From NCBI GenBank assembly GCA_017999235.1, contig JAGOBN010000119.1, positions 1 to 9,102 of the forward strand: a stretch of DNA of 9,102 nt, in the 5' to 3' direction. The first letter of the stretch is position 1; every line of letters starts with the position of its first letter. The notes under the pieces are model-generated. The model searched no databases and was not told the DNA's origin. It was given only the letters and a program-made list of their open reading frames with translations. This document shows, one piece after another, positions 1 through 5,872 of the stretch. This DNA comes from Anaerolineales bacterium. GTDB lineage: Bacteria; Chloroflexota; Anaerolineae; Anaerolineales; UBA6663. A program made the translations under genes and the position numbers.

Positions 1-59
1 GCGTAAGCGCGTTTTTCGGGGGTGAATAGATCGGCGAAGCGGTCAGGTAAGGCGGGCAT
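1..59 (-). CDS. 5' end of a gene cut by the window edge, possibly a PPOX-class F420-dependent oxidoreductase
   Basis: An ATG on the minus strand at 57-59 opens a frame that runs without a stop to the window edge (19 full codons, beginning MPALPDRFADLF). It has the same strand and gap style as the genes before it: the stop codon of cofE and the 28-base repeat spacer lie directly upstream. The N-terminus, with 'LPD.F.DLF' followed by a basic patch, resembles small flavin/F420-binding PPOX proteins (pyridoxamine-phosphate-oxidase fold), which often start in this way before an 'ATL.PDG' strand. The F420 genes next door make that family plausible. The family assignment is a guess from 19 residues; that a gene starts here is fairly well supported. 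No Shine-Dalgarno sequence precedes the ATG. Confidence 0.45.
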   Translation of the reverse strand, partial: MPALPDRFADLFTPEKRAY

Positions 60-87
60 AGGGATTGGGTGATTGGTGATTGGGTGA
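60..87 (-). repeat. AATCACC(C) tandem repeat filling the gap downstream of cofE
   Basis: Read on the minus (coding) strand, the whole 28-base gap, together with the TAA stop of cofE, is four units of 7-8 bases: AATCACCC, AATCACC, AATCACCC, AATCCC. The first unit begins inside the stop codon and the last ends two bases before the next ATG. The tract is much richer in A and T than the flanking genes. The same unit fills the other three gaps of this gene cluster. Confidence 0.85.
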
Positions 88-858
88 TTAGCGGAACATA
101 TCCATCTCGCGCGGACGGATGAGCTCCTGGGCATCGCCGTCCCGAAATGGATAAGGCACGCCGCGCAGGTGGACGATCGGCCGGCCCTCGTCCGCCTGGC
201 CCATTAACGCGGAGGCGGCGGCGGCCAGTTCGTCGGCCAGGCCCACTTGCGTGATCTGCAGGGCGTAATCAAACAGATCGGGCTTGCCGCGCAGATCCAG
301 CAGCGCGGGCAGGCCGGCCGCGCCGATAGCCACGCCCACGGTGCCTTGCCGCCAGGCGCGGCCGTGCGAGTCGTTGATCAGCACGCCCACCTCCGCGCCG
401 GTGGCCGCGCCTAAACTTTCCCGCAGCCGGCGGCAGGCGCCATCCGGGTCGGCCGGCAGCAGGAGCAGATATTCGGCCTGGCCCGCGCCATGCGCGCTGA
501 CGTTGGAGCGGTCCACGCCGGCGTTGGCGCACACGAAACCCAAACGGTGCTCGACGATCAGGGTGTTAAAGCGGACGCGCAGGACTTCCTTAGTTTCCGA
601 GAGCACCACCTCGACAAAACGCGGGTCTTTCTGGGTCACGGCGGCCAGCTCGAGGGCGCGCGCCGACGGGGTAACATCCGCCAGATTCACCAGCCGGCCT
701 TCCGACTTGGACACGATCTTCTGGGCGTACGCCAGCACATCGCCGGTTTGCAGCGTGAGGCCGGCGGCGCGCAGGCCGGCCAGCGTCAGCGCGAGGAGGT
801 CATCGCCCGGGCGGACCAAGGGAATGCCCGGCAGGGCGGTGAGGGTGAGAGAAGGCAT
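88..858 (-). CDS. cofE: Coenzyme F420-0:L-glutamate ligase (CofE)
   Basis: CofE adds L-glutamate residues to F420-0 in a GTP- and metal-dependent reaction in the cytoplasm, giving the gamma-linked tail of coenzyme F420. The 256-residue protein has the expected length for stand-alone CofE and lacks the C-terminal nitroreductase-like domain of mycobacterial FbiB. Visible family signatures in order: GIPLVRPGDDL at residues 11-21, the AQKIVSKSEGR segment at 45-55, NAGVDRSNV at 112-120, and NDSHGRAWRQG at 162-172 followed by VAIG, which carry nucleotide- and metal-binding residues in known CofE structures. The start at 858 is the first ATG of the frame and leaves the family's N-terminal strand intact; no Shine-Dalgarno is seen before it. 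The TAA stop is formed by the edge of a repeat tract. The neighbouring F420 reductase supports the assignment. Other F420 biosynthesis genes (cofC, cofD, cofG/H) are not in the window. Confidence 0.93.
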   Translation of the reverse strand: MPSLTLTALPGIPLVRPGDDLLALTLAGLRAAGLTLQTGDVLAYAQKIVSKSEGRLVNLADVTPSARALELAAVTQKDPRFVEVVLSETKEVLRVRFNTLIVEHRLGFVCANAGVDRSNVSAHGAGQAEYLLLLPADPDGACRRLRESLGAATGAEVGVLINDSHGRAWRQGTVGVAIGAAGLPALLDLRGKPDLFDYALQITQVGLADELAAAASALMGQADEGRPIVHLRGVPYPFRDGDAQELIRPREMDMFR

Positions 859-907
859 GGGGAATTGGTGTTTGATGATTGATGATTGGTGATTGGGGGA
901 TTGATGA
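859..907 (-). repeat. AATCANC tandem repeat between the F420 reductase gene and cofE
   Basis: The 49-base gap, with the TAA of the upstream gene, reads on the coding strand as seven units starting with AA: AATCATC, AATCCCCC, AATCACC, AATCATC, AATCATC, AAACACC, AATTCCCC, then ATG. Unit length is 7 or 8 bases and the units have diverged slightly from one another. The tract has no guanine on the coding strand, so it holds no Shine-Dalgarno sequence and should be unstructured as RNA. No -10-like box is visible. Confidence 0.85.
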
Positions 908-1567
908 TTAGCCGAGGCCGGTGAGCTTGAGGCCGGAGGACTTGACCTTGTAGCGCGCGTTCAAGCCAATCAAGATCGACGTCAGGCCTTCCGGCACCAC
1001 GGAGTTCGCCAGGGGGCCGGCATCCCAGGCCGTCATGCCGGCGTCCGCGGCGAGCTGAATGACCACGGCCTTGGCCTCTTTGTCATCGCCGCAGACCAGC
1101 ACATCGCAGTCGATGGCGTGGTCCGGGTCCTTGAGATGTTCGGCCGAGATGTTCTGAAAGGCGGTCACCACCTTCACGGCCGGCCCGAGCAGCGCCTGCG
1201 CTTCCAGGCTGGCGGAGCCGCCGGCCGGCAGCTGCACGCGCGACACCTTGGGCGGCACGAGCGGCACGGTGACATCCACAAAGAGCTTGCCCTGGACGGC
1301 GGCCCGCACGGTCTCCAAGGTGGTCTGATGGGCGCCGTACGGCACCGTCAGCACGACGATGTCCGCGGCGGCGGCGGCGGCGGCGTTCTCCAGGCCGCGC
1401 ACCACGGGCCGGCCGAGCCGGGCGTTCAGGTCCGCGGCGGCGGTCTCGGCTTTCTCAGCCGCGCGCGAACCGATCAGGATGGTGTGGCCGGCCTTGGCCC
1501 AGCGCAGGCCCAAGCCGGAGCCTTCATGGCCGGTGCCGCCGAGGATGGCGATGGTGTAAGAGGGCAT
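908..1567 (-). CDS. fno: NADPH-dependent F420 reductase (F420H2:NADP+ oxidoreductase)
   Basis: The protein transfers hydride between reduced coenzyme F420 and NADP+, linking the F420 pool to the cell's NADPH. It is 219 residues, the usual length of the Fno/NPDR family. The N-terminal Rossmann motif is GGTGHEGSGLGLRWAKAGH at 10-28, followed by IGSR at 32-35, whose Ser and Arg are suited to the 2'-phosphate of NADP. Next come the VLTVPYGAH segment and the AFQNISAEHL segment, both typical of the F420-binding half. A run of seven alanines follows Asn in the middle of the Rossmann domain, encoded by a GCC array near 1364-1384. The gene lies directly upstream of cofE in transcription order, consistent with a small F420 operon. 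The only start compatible with the glycine motif is the ATG at 1567; it lacks a Shine-Dalgarno. The direction of the reaction in vivo cannot be told from sequence. Confidence 0.92.
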   Translation of the reverse strand: MPSYTIAILGGTGHEGSGLGLRWAKAGHTILIGSRAAEKAETAAADLNARLGRPVVRGLENAAAAAAADIVVLTVPYGAHQTTLETVRAAVQGKLFVDVTVPLVPPKVSRVQLPAGGSASLEAQALLGPAVKVVTAFQNISAEHLKDPDHAIDCDVLVCGDDKEAKAVVIQLAADAGMTAWDAGPLANSVVPEGLTSILIGLNARYKVKSSGLKLTGLG

Positions 1568-1634
1568 AAGGGTTAAGGGATTGAGTGAATGAGGGATTGG
1601 GTGAATAAGAGATTGGGTGATTGGTGATTGGTGA
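1568..1634 (-). repeat. AATCACC(N) tandem repeat between the amidohydrolase gene and the F420 reductase gene
   Basis: The 67-base gap, with the TAA of the amidohydrolase gene, reads on the coding strand as nine units: AATCACC, AATCACC, AATCACCC, AATCTCTT, ATTCACCC, AATCCCTC, ATTCACTC, AATCCCTT, AACCCTT, then ATG. The units nearest the upstream stop codon are the most regular, and those nearest the next start have drifted most. The coding strand has no guanine, so there is no ribosome-binding sequence ahead of the reductase gene. Confidence 0.85.
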
Positions 1635-2969
1635 TTAAAAAAGGGCGTTATAGCGCTGCCAGGTCTGCGCGGCGAGTTCGCGGCTCTTGGCCGTAATCTC
1701 CGCCTCGTCCAAGAACAGCAGCTGGCGGTCTTTCATCAGCACCCGGCCGGCGGCGATGGTCGTGGTGACCGCCGAGGGCTCGAAGCCAAACAAGATATGC
1801 CAGGGCAAGTTGCCGGCCGAGAGCGGCGTGGTGGCATGATAATCCACGAACATGAGATCGGCATAAGCGCCGGCGCTCAGCTCGCCCAGCGGCGCGGCCG
1901 GGAAGAAGCGGCGCGCCAGCGCGGCGTTGTTGGTCACCGCCATCTGCAGCACCGCCAGGCCGTTGGCGCGGCGCGGGTCGCGGTGGGCGAGCTTGTGCAG
2001 CAAGTAGGCGGCTTTCCACTCCTCCCACATGGCGTTGGAGAAGCCGTCGTTGCCCAGACAGACGTTGACGCCGGCGCGCAGCAGCCCGTCCACATCCGCG
2101 GCGCCGACGGCGTTGTTCATATTGGACCGGGGTTGGTGGGTCACCCAGGTGCCGGTGGCGCGCAGCAGTTCCGCCTCGCGGTAATCGATATGCACGCAGT
2201 GCGCGGCGATGGACTGCGGGCCGAGCAGACCAAAGCGCGCCAGCCGGTCCACGGCCCGCAGGCCGCTCTTCTTGACGCTGTCGTACTCGTCGGCCTCGTG
2301 CTCGGCCACATGGACGTGAAAGCCGCCGGCGTGCGCGGCCTTGCAGGCCTCCAGCGTCTCATCCGAGAGCGTCAGGCCGGCGTGCAGGCCAAACGTGGCG
2401 GCGATTTGCGGATTGGGCTGGGAGAGCTGCGCTTTGACGAAGCGGGCATTCTCCTTGATCCCGGCCTGGGCTTTATCCGCCCCGTCGCGGTCGGTCACTT
2501 CGTAACACAGCACGGCGCGCAGGCCGGCCTGCCCCACCGCGCCGGCGATGACGTCCAGTGAACCCTCAATGGCATTGGGCGAGGCGTGATGGTCAATCAG
2601 CGTGGTGGTGCCGTGCTTGACGGCATCCACCAGACACACCAGCGCCGAATACTTCACGTCCTCCAGCGTCAGCGCCTTATCCAGCTTCCACCACAGCCGC
2701 TCCAGGATTTCCGGAAAGTCCTTGGGAGCGTCGCCGGGGATGGCCATGCCGCGCGCGAAGGCGCCGTAGAAGTGGGTGTGGGCGCAGATGTTGCCGGGCA
2801 TGACCAGTTGGCCGCGCGCATCCAGGAGGTCCGCGTTGGGATACCGAGCGCGCAGTTCGGCGTCCGGCCCCAGCGCCGCAATTCGGTCGCCTTCCAGTTT
2901 CAGCGCGTGACCGGGCAGGAGACGGGGTTCAGGACCCCAGGTGACGAGGGTGGCGTTGGTGATGAGCAT
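1635..2969 (-). CDS. ssnA: SsnA-like metal-dependent amidohydrolase/aminohydrolase
   Basis: A cytosolic amidohydrolase-superfamily enzyme of the SsnA/TrzN/AtzA group (444 residues), expected to hydrolyse a C-N bond in a heterocyclic substrate such as a purine or guanidine-like ring. The substrate is unknown. A short N-terminal beta domain is followed by the TIM barrel with metal ligands HTH at 64-66, HVAE at 220-223, His257 in AAHCVH and Asp308 in LGNDG. The segments GTTTLIDHHASP, RAVLCYEVTDRDG and PRSNMNN closely resemble those I recall from E. coli SsnA, a gene often found with selenium-dependent purine hydroxylases; none are seen here. The ATG at 2969 is chosen because MLITNATLVTWG is the family's first strand. 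The open frame continues to 3308, but that extension is translated repeat spacer plus antisense of the next gene. SsnA's exact role is unsettled even in E. coli. Confidence 0.85.
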   Translation of the reverse strand: MLITNATLVTWGPEPRLLPGHALKLEGDRIAALGPDAELRARYPNADLLDARGQLVMPGNICAHTHFYGAFARGMAIPGDAPKDFPEILERLWWKLDKALTLEDVKYSALVCLVDAVKHGTTTLIDHHASPNAIEGSLDVIAGAVGQAGLRAVLCYEVTDRDGADKAQAGIKENARFVKAQLSQPNPQIAATFGLHAGLTLSDETLEACKAAHAGGFHVHVAEHEADEYDSVKKSGLRAVDRLARFGLLGPQSIAAHCVHIDYREAELLRATGTWVTHQPRSNMNNAVGAADVDGLLRAGVNVCLGNDGFSNAMWEEWKAAYLLHKLAHRDPRRANGLAVLQMAVTNNAALARRFFPAAPLGELSAGAYADLMFVDYHATTPLSAGNLPWHILFGFEPSAVTTTIAAGRVLMKDRQLLFLDEAEITAKSRELAAQTWQRYNALF

Positions 2970-2978
2970 GGTGAGAGT

Positions 2979-3041
2979 GGGGGATTCAGTGATTGAGTGA
3001 TTGAGTGATTGAGTGATTGGTGATTGGGTGATTGGGTGATT
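2979..3041 (-). repeat. AATCACTC/AATCACCC tandem repeat between the CoA transferase and amidohydrolase genes
   Basis: On the coding strand this reads as eight units: AATCACCC, AATCACCC, AATCACC, AATCACTC three times, AATCACTG, AATCCCCC. This is the most regular of the four tracts. Fourteen ordinary GC-rich bases separate it from the stop codon of the CoA transferase gene at 3056-3058, so this is the only one of the four tracts that does not supply the preceding stop codon. ACTCTCACC then leads into the ATG at 2969 with no Shine-Dalgarno sequence. Confidence 0.88.
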
Positions 3042-3055
3042 ACTGAAGGGCCGCC

Positions 3056-4246
3056 TTACACCACTCCGTCTCTCCGCAGTTCGGCGATGCGCTCCGAGGG
3101 ATAGCCCAATTCCGTCAGCACCGCGTCCGTGTGCTCGCCGAGGGCCGGCGGCGGCAGGCGATAAGCCGGCGGGGTGCCGTGCAGGCGGATGGGGTTGGCC
3201 AGGGATTGGACCTCGCCGGCGCGGCTGTGCCGCTGGGTCACCAGGTTGCCGCGCGCCTGGTAATGCGGATCGGCCAGCAGATCCGGCACAGTGTTGATCG
3301 GCCCGCACGGGATCTCCACCGCGCGCAGCTGCGCCAACAGCTCGGCGGCCGGCCGGGTCAGCAGGCGCTCGGCCAGCACCGGGATCAGCTCGGCGCGATG
3401 CCGCAGGCGCGCGGGATTATTGGCAAAGCGCGGATCGTCACGCACCTCCGGCCCGAGGCCCAAGACCCCGCAGAAGGCCGCCCACTGCTTATCGGAGCCG
3501 ACAGCGATGATCACGTCCTTGTCGGCGGCGGTAAATACCTGATACGGCACGATGCTGGGATGCGCGTTGCCAATCGGCGCCGGCGGCTGGCCGGTGGCAA
3601 AGTAATCGCCGGCCACAATGGTCAGGTAGGCGGCCTGGGACTCCAGCAGGCTCAGGTCCACATGCTGGCCTGCGCCGCTCTGCTCACGGACGCGCAGGGC
3701 CGTCAATAAGCCGATGACGGCATACAGGCCGGTGGTCATATCCGCCAGCGGGATCGGGTAGCGCATCGGCACGGTGGCGGCGGTGCCGGTGAGCGACATC
3801 AGGCCGGCCTCGCCCTGCGCCACCAAGTCATAGCCGGAGCGGCCGGCGGACGGCCCGGTGCGGCCATAGCCCGTGATCGAAACATAGATCAGGCGCGGGA
3901 AGCGGGCGTGCATGGTCTCCCAATCCAGGCCGGCGCGCCGCAGGCTGTCCTCGCGCGGGATATTGCAGATAAAGACGTCGGCCGTGGCCAGCAGCTGCGC
4001 GAGCACCGCCTGGCCGGCCGGCGCTTGAATATTGAGGGTCAGGCTGCGCTTGTTGCGGTTGGTGGAGCAGAAGTAAGCCGATTCATCCTCCGGCAGCCGC
4101 GCGCCCCAGCGCCGGCTCTGGTCCCCGGCCCCCGGCCGCTCGATCTTGATCACGTCCGCGCCAAAGTCGCCCAGCAGCATGGCACCATACGGGCCGGCCA
4201 AGGCTTCAGTTAAATCCACGACGCGCACATTTTCCAAGGGCAGCAT
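3056..4246 (-). CDS. CaiB/BaiF family (family III) CoA transferase
   Basis: A class III CoA transferase, which moves coenzyme A between carboxylic acids via an aspartyl-CoA thioester in the cytoplasm; some relatives are racemases. The 396-residue length is normal for the family. The N-terminus (VRVVDLTEALAGPYGAMLLGDFGADVIKIERPGAGD, residues 8-42) is the classic CoA-binding Rossmann region, followed by NRNKRSLTLN and ITGYGRTGP. Asp169 in PLADMTTG is the expected catalytic aspartate. The usual NFRPG-like segment is altered to CNIPRED at 94-100, so substrate choice may be unusual; acid and CoA donor cannot be named. The ATG at 4246 is preferred to the upstream TTG at 4327: it sits just before the first family strand and has a weak GGGAAAG about ten bases upstream, and the TTG would run through the promoter region. 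First gene of the minus-strand cluster. Confidence 0.9.
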   Translation of the reverse strand: MLPLENVRVVDLTEALAGPYGAMLLGDFGADVIKIERPGAGDQSRRWGARLPEDESAYFCSTNRNKRSLTLNIQAPAGQAVLAQLLATADVFICNIPREDSLRRAGLDWETMHARFPRLIYVSITGYGRTGPSAGRSGYDLVAQGEAGLMSLTGTAATVPMRYPIPLADMTTGLYAVIGLLTALRVREQSGAGQHVDLSLLESQAAYLTIVAGDYFATGQPPAPIGNAHPSIVPYQVFTAADKDVIIAVGSDKQWAAFCGVLGLGPEVRDDPRFANNPARLRHRAELIPVLAERLLTRPAAELLAQLRAVEIPCGPINTVPDLLADPHYQARGNLVTQRHSRAGEVQSLANPIRLHGTPPAYRLPPPALGEHTDAVLTELGYPSERIAELRRDGVV

Positions 4247-4294
4247 ACGATTCGTCTTTCCCGGTAAGTGGGGCGGCCGATGCACAGCAGCGCG

Positions 4295-4302
4295 ATTATA
4301 AT
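4295..4302. promoter_or_regulatory. Divergent -10 box, TATAAT on both strands
   Basis: The 86-base gap between the two divergent gene clusters contains GATTATAATC, a self-complementary core. It gives a perfect TATAAT on the plus strand at 4297-4302 and a perfect TATAAT on the minus strand at 4300-4295. The plus version would start RNA near 4309, leaving a leader of about 24 bases before the lipoprotein gene. The minus version would start near 4288, about 40 bases before the CoA transferase ATG. No good -35 hexamer is seen at 17 bases on either side; a TTGAGC on the minus strand at 4327-4322 is 21 bases away, which is too far for a standard promoter. Location and perfect hexamers make promoter function likely. 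Confidence 0.6.
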
Positions 4303-4332
4303 CCTTAACTACCCGGATCGCGCTCAACCGAA

Positions 4333-5013
4333 ATGATTATGCGCCCATCTCTCCGCTTCAGCCTGCTGGCCATCGCCCTGACCGCCTGCGCCGCCACACC
4401 CACGCCCACGCCCACTCTCGCCCCCGCGCCGGCGCCCACCCCGACCCCGGCAGCCGCCGCGCCGGCCGAGGGCCAGCTGTTGGTCCTGGACCCGCTGCGC
4501 TCCAGCGTGCGCTATGCGGCGGATGAGACGCTTCTAAATGAAGATAACCGCGTGGCGGTCGCCCTCGGCCAAACCAGCGTCATCACCGGCCAGATCACGC
4601 TCAACCGCGCCGCGCCGGCCCAGAGCGCCATTGGCGTGTTTGCCGTCAACCTGAGCACGCTCACCAGCGACAGCGCCCGCCGCGATGAGGCGCTGCGCAC
4701 GCAGTGGCTCGAATCCGCCCGCTATCCCGTGGCCACCTTTGTCGCCCGCGGCCTGGCCAACTTCCCGGATCAGCCGCAGGAAGACCAGCCGGTGCAGTTT
4801 CAATTACTCGGGGACCTGACGGTGAAGCAAACCACGCGCGCGGTGACCTGGGACGTGACCGCCACCCTGCACAACGAGATGATCGCGGGCCAGGCTCAGA
4901 CCCGGCTGCGCCTGACGGAGTTCGGGGTGGAGCCGCCGGCCATCGCGGGGATCCTCACGGTTAAAGATGAGGTGCAGGTGACGCTGGAGTTCACGCTGCT
5001 CCCGACGCAGTGA
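4333..5013 (+). CDS. YceI-like lipoprotein
   Basis: A 226-residue secreted lipoprotein. Residues 1-19 form a lipoprotein signal peptide (basic start, hydrophobic FSLLAIA, lipobox LTAC with Cys19 as the acylated residue). A flexible linker of Ala, Pro and Thr follows to about residue 46. The remainder looks like a YceI domain: an eight-stranded lipocalin-like barrel that in characterised members binds an isoprenoid lipid. Supporting segments are SSVRYAADETLL, TSVITGQITLN, LTSDSARRDEALRTQWLESARYPVATF and the LLGDLTVKQTTRAVTWDV segment, which match the family's typical 'D..RRDE.LR...F.....YP..TF' and 'G.LT..G.T..V' pattern. A second ATG at 4339 could equally be the start. No Shine-Dalgarno is visible. 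It is the first gene to the right of the divergent promoter. Ligand and partner are unknown. Confidence 0.85.
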   Translation: MIMRPSLRFSLLAIALTACAATPTPTPTLAPAPAPTPTPAAAAPAEGQLLVLDPLRSSVRYAADETLLNEDNRVAVALGQTSVITGQITLNRAAPAQSAIGVFAVNLSTLTSDSARRDEALRTQWLESARYPVATFVARGLANFPDQPQEDQPVQFQLLGDLTVKQTTRAVTWDVTATLHNEMIAGQAQTRLRLTEFGVEPPAIAGILTVKDEVQVTLEFTLLPTQ

Positions 5014-5025
5014 GCGGTCCGGCGA

Positions 5026-5031
5026 TACAAT
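5026..5031 (+). promoter_or_regulatory. Possible -10 box (TACAAT) before the ABC transporter gene
   Basis: GATACAATCC lies 13 bases after the stop codon of the lipoprotein gene and resembles the GATTATAATCC of the divergent promoter. RNA would start near 5038 with a leader of about 43 bases. No -35 hexamer is recognisable. It suggests that the ATPase gene can be transcribed separately from the lipoprotein gene. Confidence 0.35.
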
Positions 5032-5080
5032 CCTGGGTAATCACACCGGCGACCTGGGCGCCGCCGGCCCGAGGCCGACC

Positions 5081-5824
5081 ATGATCGACGTTGAGAATCT
5101 CACCAAAATCTACCGTCTGGGCGATACCGAAGTCCGCGCCCTGGACGGCGTCAGCGTGAAAATTGAGAAGGGCGAAATGGTGGCCATCATGGGCCCGTCC
5201 GGCTCGGGCAAATCCACGCTGATGGCCATTGTGGGCTGTCTGGATGTCCCCACCAGCGGCAGTTACCGGCTGGACGGCGAAGCCGTGGAGAAGATGTCGG
5301 ACAACCAGCTGGCGGATGTGCGGAACCGCAAGATCGGGTTTGTGTTCCAGCAGTTCAACCTGTTGGCGCGCACCACGGCGCTGGACAACGTCATGCTGCC
5401 GCTGGTCTACGCCGGCGCCAGCGGCCGGCAGCGCCGGCAGAAGGCCGAAGAGGCCCTCGGCAAGGTCGGGCTCGGCGACCGGATGCACCACCGGCCCAAT
5501 GAGCTCTCCGGCGGCCAGCAGCAGCGCGTGGCTATCGCGCGCTCCTTGGTGAATTCGCCGGCCATCCTCCTGGCCGATGAGCCGACCGGCGCGCTGGACA
5601 GCAAGACCGGGGCCGAGATCATCGGCCTGTTCCAGCGCCTGCACCGCGAGCTGGGCCAGACCGTGGTGTACGTCACCCACGACCCGTTCATCGCGCGCCA
5701 CACCGAGCGCGTCATCCGGCTGGCGGACGGCAAGATCGTGGGCGATGAGAAGATTGACCACCCGCTGGAGGCCGGCGCCCCGCGCCCCAGCGAGGTCGCG
5801 CTGGCGCAAGACGTCACCCACTAA
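5081..5824 (+). CDS. ABC transporter ATP-binding protein, LolD/MacB/FtsE-like
   Basis: A 247-residue ATPase subunit that would power a membrane-spanning permease. All nucleotide-binding motifs are intact: Walker A GPSGSGKS at 38-45, Q-loop Gln90 in FVFQQFNLL, signature LSGGQQQR at 142-149, Walker B ILLADE at 162-167, D-loop ALDS at 171-174 and switch His200 in VTHD. The MGPSGSGKSTLMAIVGCLD..TSG start and FQQFNLL place it in the MacB/LolD type-VII ('mechanotransmission') group, which handles lipoprotein release, antibiotic or peptide export, or cell-envelope signalling. The expected FtsX/MacB permease is not adjacent: a YceI-like lipoprotein is upstream and a PncC-type gene downstream. The ATG at 5081 has GAGG about six bases upstream. 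Substrate is unknown. Confidence 0.9.
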   Translation: MIDVENLTKIYRLGDTEVRALDGVSVKIEKGEMVAIMGPSGSGKSTLMAIVGCLDVPTSGSYRLDGEAVEKMSDNQLADVRNRKIGFVFQQFNLLARTTALDNVMLPLVYAGASGRQRRQKAEEALGKVGLGDRMHHRPNELSGGQQQRVAIARSLVNSPAILLADEPTGALDSKTGAEIIGLFQRLHRELGQTVVYVTHDPFIARHTERVIRLADGKIVGDEKIDHPLEAGAPRPSEVALAQDVTH

Positions 5825-5840
5825 CCGCGCCGCGCCCCGT

Positions 5841-5853
5841 CCGCCCTGGGCGG
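5841..5853. repeat. Short perfect inverted repeat CCGCCC-T-GGGCGG
   Basis: Six-base arms around a single T lie 17 bases after the stop of the ABC gene and eight bases before the TATAAT of the next gene. It could be an operator overlapping the -35 position or a remnant terminator stem. There is no T-run after it, and such palindromes also arise by chance in DNA this rich in GC. Confidence 0.3.
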
Positions 5854-5860
5854 GGACTTG

Positions 5861-5866
5861 TATAAT
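5861..5866 (+). promoter_or_regulatory. -10 box (TATAAT) placed for a leaderless mRNA
   Basis: A perfect TATAAT ends six bases before the GTG at 5873. Transcription normally begins about six to eight bases after the -10 box, so the transcript would begin at or beside the GTG. No -35 hexamer is recognisable at 17 bases upstream. The box stands out in a region otherwise very rich in G and C. Confidence 0.6.
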
Positions 5867-5872
5867 CAACCC

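Noticed and set aside
1364..1384. GCC trinucleotide run as a phase-variation tract
   Set aside because: It encodes seven alanines in frame, so a change in copy number would not shift the frame; GC-rich genes commonly contain such runs.
1797..2561. A 254-codon open frame on the plus strand
   Set aside because: It is antisense to the SsnA-like gene, whose metal-ligand motifs are intact.
60..3041. CRISPR-like array made of the repeated units
   Set aside because: The units are 7-8 bases, directly tandem, with no spacers between them and with whole genes separating the tracts.
2970..3308. N-terminal extension of the amidohydrolase frame by 113 codons
   Set aside because: The extra residues are translation of the tandem repeat (NHPITQSP-like runs) and of the CoA transferase gene in the wrong frame; the family's first strand begins at the ATG at 2969.
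4247..4327. Longer CoA transferase starting at the TTG at 4327
   Set aside because: It would add 27 residues with no family similarity, encoded by the promoter region; the ATG at 4246 matches the family's N-terminus.
5829..5872. Intrinsic terminator after the ABC transporter gene
   Set aside because: A short GC stem is present at 5841-5853, but it is followed by GGACTTGTATAAT, not a T-run, and the following box looks like a promoter.
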